64,000 nt of DNA from Chaetoderma sp. LZ-2023a (taxonomy: Eukaryota > Mollusca > Caudofoveata > Chaetodermatida > Chaetodermatidae): assembly GCA_034401795.1 (NCBI GenBank), contig CM067374.1, positions 137,792,508 through 137,856,507 of the forward strand, read 5' to 3'. Position numbers and translations under genes: made by a program. Positions 22,301 through 34,300 of the stretch are shown piece after piece; positions within the stretch are counted from its first letter, which is position 1; every line of letters begins with the position of its first letter. A model generated the notes under the pieces. That model did not search any database. It was not told the origin of the DNA and saw nothing but the letters and a program-made list of their open reading frames with translations.

Positions 22301-25300
22301 CATTCATCACCTTCATTGGTGGATGGAGAGAGAGAATCTCCTAGCGGGGGTTATTCTGACCCCTCCCCACCCTCAAGTAATGATGTTTACGGATGCATCG
22401 ATGGAGGGTTGGGGAGCTTGCCTGGAAGAAGCCACAATATCAGGGCTTTGGAATCTGGATCAGTCAAAGGAGCATATCAACATGCTAGAATTACGAGCTG
22501 TAATTCTAGGCCTGGAACACTTCTTAAAAGAAGTGGAGGGAAAGTTTGTGTTGATACGTTCAGACAACTCAACAGTAGTGAGTTACATAAACCGCCAGGG
22601 CGGAACGAAGTCGCCCAGTCTCTGTATGATGACATGGAAACTACTTTGCTGGTGTATGGATCATATGATCACCTTGAAAGCAGTTCATATTCCGGGAAGG
22701 CTGAATCTGTTAGCAGACTCATTGAGACGAAGGATGAGCATTCTGCCATGGAATGGCAACTAAATCAATGTGTGGCGGATCATCTGGTCAATCATTGTGG
22801 AAAACCCAACATAGATTTATTCACAATGAAGAAGAATGTGAAGATGACGACGTACGTTTCTCCGATTCCAGATCCAAGCGTTATCGCAATAGATGCACTA
22901 GCTATCAGCTGGAAGGGAATGTATGCATACGCATACCCTCCAACAATCCTGATTCCAAGGATTCTTCAGAAGATCAAGTAGGAGGAATGCCAAGTACTTC
23001 TGATCGGCTCGAATCGGCCAAGCCGATCATGGTTTACGGATATGCCGGACCTTCTGGTCTGCAATCCGGTTCCTCTGCCTCTGATGGACAGTATTATCTT
23101 CCAGGACATGGCCCTTCACAACAATCCGTCAATGTTCAGATTGACTGCGTGGATGTTGTCAAGGAATCTAGAATTAAGGAGGGCTTTTCTGAGCAAGCAG
23201 CCAATTTCATGGCCAGAGCCAGAAGGGAGTCGACCTCCAGAGCATATAATTATAAAATCAAGAGATTTGCAGAATGGTGCTCAAAGAGATGTATCGATCT
23301 AATAGATGCATCTATTCAGGTAGTAGCTGATTTTCTCTGTCACCTGTATGATGCCTATAGTCTTAAGCCTAATTCTATTGCTGGATATAAATCAGCATTA
23401 GTGACTGTTATCCCTTGCTTGGCAAAGAGTGTAAGTGATGAAGTATGTGTTTTAAATACTGTTATCAAAGGTATGGGCAATCTCAGAGCGAGAAATCTTC
23501 CACTGACACCATCATGGAGTCTTTCTCTGGTTCTTCAAGTTCTGAGTGTTATAAGTTTTACCTTTTGAACCACTTAGTGCTATTTTCCCCTATTTATCAC
23601 CATTTTGTTTTAAAATATTCATTTCCTGTAAGTCAGATTAGACTTGCACTCATGGTGTTTTGTGATTTTCTTTAATATAAGTTTCTTTCCCGAATTTCAT
23701 TGTTCTTTAGTATCTGTCAGTTTTTATTGTCAGCACTCGTAGTTACGGCAGTCTATTCGTCCTAGTATCATTTCATTTCGGTGACATTATCGCTTTTTTC
23801 TCTTCTATATACACATTTTTCAAGGCTATTTTCTTATTTTTAGCTAAAACCTTTTATTTAGAGTCATGTTCTTTCCCACCATCGCGGGATTGGTGATTTT
23901 GGGCTCAAAATTTTTCCTTTTCATTCCCTTCTTATCTACTTCCGGTAGCTGTCAGATTGTCATCATCATTCCTGTCACTTTTTATATAGGTCGTTGACAA
24001 TTCGCCCCATATATATTTTGTTCCCTTTTTGTTTACATGGAGTGTATCTTTGGATATGGTATAGAGCTTAAACATAGATCAGTATTATTTTAGCTAATTC
24101 TATCTGGCTATAGCTGGACTCTCACCCCTCCCATAGGTTTACTATGGGATTTCTATTTGTCACTAAATCTGGTTAAAACACTATAAATAAATTTATCTAT
24201 GATGTTTCAATGTCTACAACTTTTAATAAGTAAAGCAATACTTCTATGATGCTTTTTTCTCCATACGAAGAAACTGGTAAGATTAAATAGCAGAAATAAG
24301 CGCAAGTTACCTCTCTCGTTAGGGGGTGAGAATAAGGATATAGCTCTTATAACTAAGAAACATCACCTTTCACTCGATTTCAGGAAACATTACTTTCCAA
24401 TAGTATAAATCGATGCTTGGAAGTCTCTATCTGATCTCATTGTAACATCCTAAATTATTTAAACAGACTCATGAACAGTTTGGACTAATACTGAGATAAC
24501 TCAAGAAATACCTTAACTATCAAACATCCTAACTATTATCAACCTAGCCCTAATTGGAATATTGAGGCTTTTTAGCCTTTATTCTTCATTTATATCTTTC
24601 TTTATTCAGATGTTAGGTATCATACAAGTATATCTTCCATTCTTATCCCCTTTGTTATTAGGTCTTCTTGATTTATTTTTTATCTAGTCCTTGGGGATCC
24701 CATGTTACGTGGTTTATCAATTCTTATTCTCTCGGACAATTTCATAGTAGTCTAGTTCATCAATCATTGGGGAGGGATCAGGTCGGTGTCTCTTTTCTAA
24801 GAGTCCTTGATAATGCTTCACTGGTGCAGAGCCCGCAACATTTCATTTTATAAGCATCCTTAATGGTGGTCCATATTTTGTCTTATTTGTTGCAAAGATT
24901 GCTTTTTTATACAATGATATATTATGGAAAGGTTTCTCTTGTCTGTGCATCTTGTGAATTTGAGATTTTTCTAATATCCAAGTTTGTTCTGGAGGTGGAT
25001 TGTTTACAATCCTTTCCGTAGTTATAGATTTCTCCTTACCAATGCTCTCAATTTTGCCTTCTATCCTTGGTGGGAGTCAGTTATCCCTCTTCTAGGGCCA
25101 TTGGGTTACTTCGATTTTGCTCAGTGTATCATTAATACGTTTTCTCATGGTCATTACCCTCTCTGTCAGTGGATCCACCCTCTCTTTTTTCACTTATTCC
25201 TCATTGGATCACAGTTCCCGCATTACCAGTGAATCTTCAGGCATGGGATTCAGATTCCTCAGAACGCTGACCATTCAGCTTGGCTTCCAATTTGATAATG

Positions 25301-28300
25301 GTTTGGTCCAGTCTTTAATTCTTTCTTTTCAGGTAGGCTTATGGACCTTTCGCTAATCCTGAAAGACTCTTATTTCTAGTCCCTTCTCACCCTTCCTTTC
25401 AAAACTTCTCTGCGTATCACATCCCTTGACCTAGTATGGCAGTTCCACTTCCTAATTGTCAGCCTCGTTTTTTTCCGCTTTTATGTTCACCCGTATCTTT
25501 CCTCATATATGCTTGTCTTAACTTTTACCCCCTTTTTCAGTTCAGGTCTACTTAGATGATTAACACATCAAGGATTAATTCCCTATGTCTCTGTTCTCAG
25601 ACGTCTCAGTAGCTATCCGAATATGTTTTCATCTAGGCTTGATTGTCAACAGGGGAAATATCGTCTATCTCCAAATCAGATATTCACTCACTTAGGGATC
25701 CGTTTTGATCTTGTCCAAAGGAAGCTTTTTTCATCCTCTCACCATTGTTAAGGCCCTTGTATCTTCTATCCAGTGTTCTCAATGTGGGCCAGTTCATTTT
25801 GGCCAGGTCTTTCTTCATATTATAGCCCTGATGGTGTCGGTGGAAAAGGTGGGTTTTTTGGCCCTATTTCAGAAGCAGGCCTTTCAGCTTTTCCTCATGT
25901 TCCTTGTGATCTATTATCTGGACCCTCTAGTTCCTATTTCCTCATTATATTCCATCTTATGAGTCTCAGTTTTGGAAGGACATCCAATCTCTACTACTAT
26001 GTGGTCCAATTTATTCCCCTTTCCTCAGGCTATTTGTTTACACAAACTCATCACTGTGAGACATTCCATCTCTTCAAGCCATCTTTTTCTTGGACTCATC
26101 CCTGGAAGGATGGGGATCAATCTGGGATTCCGGGAACATTTCAGGCATTTGGTCCTCTCTGGAAGCCTCTTACCATGTCAACCTTTTTGAGTTGTCTGTT
26201 TTTCCGTGCCCTAGTCCTTTGGGATCCCATGATACGCGGTTTATCAATTCTTATCCACTCGGACAACTTCACAGTAGTCTAGTTCATCAATCATCAGGGA
26301 GGGATCAGGTCAGTGTCTCTCTTCCAGGAGTCCTTGATAATGCTTCACTGGTGCAGAGCCCACAACATTTCTCTCCGTGCAACCCACGTCCCAGGCAAGT
26401 TAACATTTTTGGCCGCCCAATTATCGCGTCCTTCCGCAATCCCAGAAACGGAATATGAATTGTAAGAGGCTGTGCTCAAGTCAATTTTTCTTCAGTTCGG
26501 TCGTCCTCACATAGATCTCTTGGCTACTCTCAAGAACCGAAAGATATCCATCTTCATATCTCCCTTTCTGGAAGAGATGGTCCTTTCAGTCGACTCTCCA
26601 GCCCAATCTTGGGACATCATGTTCGCTTATCCTTTTCCCCCATCGATTCTCATTCCTCTGGTCCTGAGAAAGATCCGGCTGCATCTTTGTGTAGTCCTGT
26701 TATTAACTCAGTTTTGGCCGACAAAGTCTTGGTTTCTGGATCTCCTGGACATTCTTGTAGATCTCCCTTTTCTATTACTTGTTTCCAACAATTCCTTGTC
26801 CCAGATCAGAGGCAAGATTCTCCATTAGAACCCAGTAATCTTTCGCATTTCAGCGTGGAAGCGGTCGAGTTGCCCCCTCCTTCGTTAATCTTTCAGTCAG
26901 ATCTCAAGAACGTTTGAAACTCTATCAGAGCTTCCACTCGAAACATTTATAAGGCTCGATATGAGTTTTTAAGAAATGGTGTTCAGACCGTTCTATCTTG
27001 CCCTCTGAGGCCTCTGTGAGTCAGGTCACAGATTTTTTGTTTTACCTTTTTGATCAGTAAAAGCTGTCAGTTGGCACTGTCAGATCCTATTGGTTTGGTC
27101 TGAACTCTTTCGTCAAATGCCTTATTGATCTTTTGGTCCAAGTGCAAAATCATTTCATGATCTCATTAAAGGTATGGGTAATTCTCGTCCACCCTTTAAG
27201 AAACCCCTTTCTTCTTGGAACCTTTCTCTTGTACTACAGGTTCTTGCTGAGAAACATTCGAACCCTTAGGTTCTGGTGGTTTAAATCATCTCTATCAAAG
27301 CAGTCTTTTTATTAACAGTAGCATCAGCTAGCCGTCTATCGGAAATTCAGGCTTTATCTGCTAAATTGGATAGATTTCAAATTACAGGTAATAGCATTAT
27401 TCTCTATCCAAGGGCAGAATTTCTGTCCAAACTCAATCAGTCAAATTCTTGGGTTAACCCGTTATAATTCATAAACTTTCTTCCTTATCGCCAGATGACT
27501 GTCTGGTGCCCTGTTTGGGCTCTTAGTGTTTACAAACTTTGTACTGCCTCCAAACGATCTGACGATAGACATCTTTGGGTTACATTTGCAGAAGGTGTTG
27601 ATCATCCTGCCTCTTTACTACTATTTCACGTTGGATTGTTGATACCATCAAAATTTACCATGAATTATAGGGAAGATCTATCGTCTTAGGGTCGTTTGAT
27701 GACCCACATTTCTTCGCCTTTCTTCTGTACTCTTTCTATTAGGGTTACTTTTGATAGCAATTCTGAGGAATTAATGTCATTTGTAATATCTTTCTCTACT
27801 TGTTATTACTAACTTCGTATTCATTCTTTCCAATTTTTTACATCAATTTTGCTCAAAAATTCGCTTCCCGGGCTTTGTTCAATGTTGAAATCTGTATTTG
27901 AGCAATAGTAATGCAAGATAGGTTGTAATGTAGTAACAATGACCAGACGACCCGAAGGGTCTGGTCTTATGTTTTACTAATTACATATACCTACCTTGCA
28001 TTATGGCCCACCTCAAGCCTCCCATCTGTCAAATTTTCTTTTGGGGGCATGGGGGTGGGTGGTGGTGGGGGGGGGGGGGGTAAGGGAGGGAGGGGTTGAG
28101 GCTTCATTTTAATGGTCATATCTTGTTAGAATAGTCATATTCAGGAAAGATATTCATTGTATTCTTCAGCCTTTGAAAGAAATTTCCCATCATATAATGT
28201 AGAGAATTTAGGTTACTTTGTAATTTCAGCTTTAATCGGATATTCAGAGTCGAGTAGTGATGGGATCATCTGCCTCTTCATGGATCTGCATAAAGCTTGA

Positions 28301-31300
28301 TTATATGACTGGATTTGTCAAAGGAATGAAGTCTTGGTTGCTACCAACAAGGTCATGTGATAGCTATCAGCCAATGAGGTTGTCATTGTGTTTAATGACC
28401 TACTCAGTGGCACTGGGTATTGGATTAACCCTCTTCTTGCCTCATTCTGAGATATAGCATTCATGCGAATTACTATGGATCTCATCATTAGAGTGAGTAC
28501 GGAGATACCTGAAGGAGCCTTCAGTCACTCTGTAACCACAATACCCAGCAAACATTGGCTGTAAAAAATTCATCCTACTACGCTTCCCTTCAAAGAAGGA
28601 AAGAGCAATAGTAATGCAACGAGTTAGGTATATGTAATTAGTAAAACATAAGACCAGACCATTCGGGTCGTCTGGTCGATACTGTCAGAGTTACACCTGT
28701 CTTTTCTTTAGACGGGTGATACTATCAGAGCGACACCTGTCTTTCCTTTAGATGAGTGATACTGTCAGAGTGACACCTGTCTGCTTTAGACGAGTGATAC
28801 TGTCAGAGTGACACCTGTCTGCTTTAGATGGGTGATACTGTCAGAGGGACACCTGTCTTTCCTTTAGACCAGGGATACTATCAGAGTAACACCTGTCTTT
28901 GCTTTAGACAGAGGATACTGTCAGAGTTACACCTGTCTTTTCTTTAGACGGGTGATACTATCAGAGCGACACCTGTCTTTCCTTTAGATGAGTGATACTG
29001 TCAGAGTGACACCTGTCTGCTTTAGACGAGTGATACTGTCAGAGTGACACCTGTCTGCTTTAGATGGGTGATACTGTCAGAGGGACACCTGTCTTTCCTT
29101 TAGACCGGGGATACTATCAGAGTAACACCTGTCTTTGCTTTAGACAGAGGATACTGTCAGAGCGACACCTGTCTTTGATTTAGATGGGGGTACTGTCAGA
29201 GTGACACCTGTCTTTCCTTTAGAGGGGTGATACTGTCAGAGTGACACCTGTCTTTCCTTTAGATGGATGATACTGTCAGAGTGACACCTGTCTTTCCTTT
29301 AGATGAGTGATACTGTCAGAGTGAGACCTGTCTCTCCTTTAGATGGGTGATACTGTCAGAGTGACACCTGTCTCTCCTTCAGATGGGTGATACTGTCAGA
29401 GTGACACCTGTCTTTCCTTTAGATGGGTGATACTGTCAGAGTGACACTTGTCTTTCCTTTAGATGGGGGATACTGTCAGAGCGACACCTGTCTCTCCTTT
29501 AGATGGGTGATACTGTCAGAGTGGCACCTGTCTTTCCTTTAGATGGGTGATACTGTCAGAGTGACACATGTCTCTCATTTAGACGGGTGGTCCTGTCAGA
29601 GTGGCACCTGTCTTTCCTTTAGATGGGTGATACTGTCAGAGTGACACCTGTCTCCTTTAGATGGGTGATACTGTCAGAGTGACACCTGTTTCTCCTTTAG
29701 ATGGGTGATACTGTCAGAGTGACACCTGTCTTTCCTTTAGATGGGTGATACTGTCAGAGTGACACCGGTCTTTCCTTTAGATGGATGATACTGTCAGAGT
29801 GGCACCTGTCTCTCCTTTAGATGGGTGATACTGTCAGAGTGACACCTGTCTCTCCTTTAGATGGGTGATACTGTCAGAGTGGCACCTGTCTTTCCTTTAG
29901 ATGGGTGATACTGTCAGAGTGGCACCTGTCTCTCCTTTAGATGGGTGATACTGTCAGAGTGACACCTGTCTCTCCTTTAGATGGGGGATACTGTCAGAGT
30001 GACACCTGTCTCCTTTAGATGGGTGATACTGTCAGAGTGACACCTGTCTTTCCTTTAGATGGGTGGTCCTGTCAGAGTGACACCTGTCTCTCCTTTAGAT
30101 GGGTGATACTGTCAGAGTGACACCTGTCTCTCCTTTAGATGGGTGATACTGTCAGAGTGGCACCTGTCTTTCCTTTAGATGGGTGATACTGTCAGAGTGG
30201 CACCTGTCTCTCCTTTAGATGGGTGATACTGTCAGAGTGACACCTGTCTTTCCTTTAGATGGGTGGTCCTGTCAGAGTGGCACCTGTCTTTCCTTTAGAC
30301 TGGTGATTAACCCTTTCATGCCTGTATATATTTATGAAATGTTATCTGTGTCTTTTGCAATATTACTGCATCTGGTGGGTCGGCAGCTGCCAATCGTCTG
30401 ATAGTAACTTCAACGCATATATTGGGACCATATTTCACAGCACAATTACGCCTGCATAACACTAGCATAACACTAGCATAACACTAGCATAACACTAGCA
30501 TAACACTAGCATAACACTAGCATAACACTAGCATAACACTAGCATAACACTAGCATAACACTAGCATAACACTAGTATAACACTAGCATAACACTAGCAT
30601 AACACTAGCATAACACTAGCATAACACTAGCATAACACTAGCATAACACTAGCATAACACTAGCATAACACTAGCATAACACTAGCATAACACTAGCATA
30701 ACACTAGCATAACACTAGCATAACACTAGCATAACACAGGCGGCTAGTGGCTAAAGGGAGAGCATGCTTTCAGGAAAACTCGTGCTATCCATTGTCTGGA
30801 GTGAGCAAGGCGGCCTCAGCCATTACAGGAAGGTTAAGACAGCCGCTACATTATGACAAGTGTTAGTTAATACATGTCATTCTTTAAAGCTGAACTATCA
30901 TTCAGAAATTAAGAAATCTTTTTTTTTAAATAGTAAGTGAATTAATTATTCATGTTTGCAATTTGTATCAAGTAATCGTCTGCCATATTGTTTCATCTGT
31001 GTGTAGATCAATTCATTAGTTTATTTGCATATCAAAGATATGCGTGCTAGGCAAATAGTAAGGTCTAGTCTGTTGAGCGCCTTTGTAATCTACACCAGGA
31101 TTTTATAAAATCCCATGGACTGGAATTCCTAATATAATAGGGCAATGTGTGAGCATATTCATATACTATGCATTCTTGTTGAAGATTAAAAAAGAATATT
31201 GTGGTTTGGTAAGGGGACTAATAAGCATCTCTATACCCCAACCATCATCATACACGCATGCACACTCACACACACGCATGCACACGCACACGCACATGCA

Positions 31301-34300
31301 CGCGCATGCACACGCACACATGAACGCAAATTTTACATCGAATAATACTTACCAGATGTACTATTATGATAATGTCTAGTATCTTGCCTAGCTCAAAATA
31401 AACAGTTAAAACTCTGCACTCTCCATGTTCCTGCCCATACTGTGTCCAGGAATTACGTAAGCATCCAGGTACCGAGTCAATTCCCTAGAACAATCAGATT
31501 CATCTATTTTGCTCTACAAAGCAGTCACGTTTTTGAGCTATGAAAATTTCGATTAATTTTGCGTTTTGAGTATTCTGTTGGTATCATGGAAGGAAAAGGG
31601 AAATAGTGGCAGGGGCAGGGTGCATCAATCTAGTATTTATACATTTGTGCCATAATGACTGTTTGAAATTTCCTTAAATTGACCTAATGTTTTAAAATGG
31701 CAGTCATTGTAGGAGTCGCTCCGTTACCTGTTAACCTTTTAATCTTATCCGGGTACTCGGTTAATTTCTCTTGCGACTCGATTCCTTCCAAGATGGATGT
31801 GTGCTTAGCCAAGATGGTGGCACCCATGTTTGTTTTGGTTTGGCATTTCTATACACTCTGTTTAAGCCAGGTTTTTTTTAGCTCTCGCTTTATTGTCGAG
31901 GGTGTTTGTAGGGGTCAGTCTTATTATTCTTGGATTTCTTAACATTATTTAGTTTCCAAGTTGTATTTAAAAAATTCAGTCAAAAAATGTATCCTGCCTA
32001 AGAGCTTTGATTAACGTTAATTCAAGAGAAAGTTAATGTTTTTAAGTAATCAATGATTGCAATCAAGCTAATGTGCATTGTGCTTGGTTTCATGTTGCCA
32101 TGTTCAGCGTTTAATTCTTATTCTGTGTTCGCAGAAAGTGAAGAGGCAGGGAAAATCTCCTCCGGATACTCTCTGCTCTAAGTGTAACCACTTCATGAAG
32201 CGGAAGTTCGCCGGACACCACTGCGTCGCCTGTGCCAAGTGTAAAGGTTCTTGTGATGTCTGTGGAACTTGTGGCCAAATTCAATAGAGAAAGGCGAGTG
32301 CTTCGGAGAGAATTGCGAAGGATAAGGCAGCTAAGGTTGATCAGGCTTCTTTCAGATGGTTAGAAGATCGTCTCAACAAGAGAATTGATTCGGCCTTGGG
32401 CGTCTGGGTGGCCCACTTTAAAGCCATTGTTTGAATCAGTCTATGGCTCTCAATGCAACCTGCTGCTGGACAACCAATCGGTGGTCTGGCCAGGCTTGTG
32501 GAGGAGCATGCGACCGCCCCTTCTCTCGCTGTGGCTTATGAGCCGGTGGCAGAAGAGGATGATTTGGTGTTGAGGGGGGATTCCGGCATGCCGGTTCTCT
32601 CTAAAATGTCGGACTGTTCAATCCCATGGGTCTCCCCTGGGATACGTTTGGGTCTGCCAGCCAGATGGTGATGTCGACGTTCCATCGGACATTTTCCATC
32701 CAGATTTCGTTTCATCCAGGTTACTGTCCGGACCATGATTTACGGCTCCCGGCAGTGTTGCAGATGCAGTTTCGCCGGTGCCTCTCGGAGCTGACCATTC
32801 CATAGTAGTGGCGGACGTAGTCAAGGCTTCCGTGCTGGAGTTGATGGATTACATAGAAATCATGTCTGTGGATTCCCTGGACACTGGTGCCGCGAGTAGT
32901 GGGGCCACGGACCCCCTTCGAATTGGAAGCAGGTTCTAAGGTCCTCTGCAGGGATCGTCAGCAACCTTCTCATCCAAGGGTGAAAAGGAAGACGAGAATT
33001 GTAGTCCCTTGATGGACGAATCCTCGTTTTGCTCGGAGGATGAGTGGGTGCAGGTTCTCGCCTGAATGGCTGACCATTTCAGGTTGGCTTCAGACCAAGG
33101 GTCTTAGTGCGATCCAGCGATGGAGTGGATGTCAGAGCGCAATGATAATCCACCTTCAATGGTGGCTATCAGAACAGACTCTCCTGTAAGGTGTTCCACT
33201 ACAGCCACCTCAACGGCAGATGTCCATTCTCATGGACGTTTCTGCGACGGGGTTGGGGAGCAGTAATGGATGATCTGTCAGTGTTAGGGGAATGGATCAG
33301 ACAAATGCGCAGAAACACATAAATGTTTTCGAACTACTAGTGGTGGCATTAGCACTTCAAAGGTTTGAGAACTTAATCTGAGACAAGATAGTCTTAATAA
33401 GGACAGACCAGTCCACAGACGTGTCCTATTTAAACCGCCAAGATGGGACAAGGTCACCGGAGTTGTGCATGATGATTTGGAACCTTTAGCTGTGGTGCCA
33501 GGAGAGGAATATAATTCTTCGGGCAGCACACATTCCAGGAAGATTGAACATTCTAGCAGATGCACACAGTAGCAGAAGTCCTCTTCAATTATTAGGGCAA
33601 TATTTGTGATGGAAGGAAACGCAAAGATGATCACATACATGTCCCCGATCCCAGACCCCATAGCCTTCGCAGTGGATGCACTGGCGATAAGTTGGAAAGG
33701 AATGTACGCTTACACGTATCCTCCAACAGTCCTAATCCCAAACGTTCTGGCAAAGATAAAGAGTGGGAACATGCCAAGTACTACTGATCGCTCCTCAATG
33801 GCTAGGCCGATCATGGTTTACGGATCTGCTAGCCGTTGTGGTCTGCAATCTGATCCCTCTTCCAGACAGAAGGGACTTAATTTCTCAGAACAGGACTCTG
33901 TATCACCATGACAGACCATAAATGTTCAAATTGACTGCAATGATGTTGTCAAGCAGCGAGCAATTGAGGGTGGCTTTTCTGAGCAAGCAGCAGAATTTGA
34001 TGCTTCAGCCAGAAGGTGGACACCCTCCAGAACATATAATTATCGAATCAAGTTTGCAGTGTGTTTTCCATTTGAAGAGATAGTAATCCCTTTTCTGCAA
34101 CTGTTCAACACGTCATTTATGCGAGGTTGACAAACTTGTACCTTCAACTCTAGCAGCATATAAGTCTGCGTTGGCTTCAGTCGTTCCCAGTCTGGCCAAA
34201 GCAGGAGGGGAGAACGACACTCTAAATGAAGTTATTAAAGAAATGAACAATCTGCGACCTAGACAGCCAATTCCTATCCCAGCATGGAATCTATCTCTTG

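Larger units (their letters stand above)
18213..28677 (+). mobile_element. DIRS-2: decayed, chimeric DIRS composite (10.5 kb)
   Basis: Bounded by inverted repeats of about 200 bp (18233-18429 and 28429-28620) with unique outer ends that are joined in an internal complementary region at 27905-27990. The interior first follows DIRS-1 from gag to mid-recombinase (19344 to about 23592). It then changes to a differently diverged DIRS body (24650-27850) with a second set of RT, RNase H and recombinase remnants. Frames are broken throughout. It may be a nested insertion or a recombination product. Confidence 0.85.

Noticed and set aside
28678..30308. Direct repeats at first considered as a CRISPR-like array
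   Set aside because: There are no unique spacers; units are contiguous 40-bp minisatellite copies in a eukaryotic intron.
31149..31379. 76-codon open frame across the CA-rich tract
   Set aside because: Low-complexity His/Thr repeat running into the DIRS-3 ITR.
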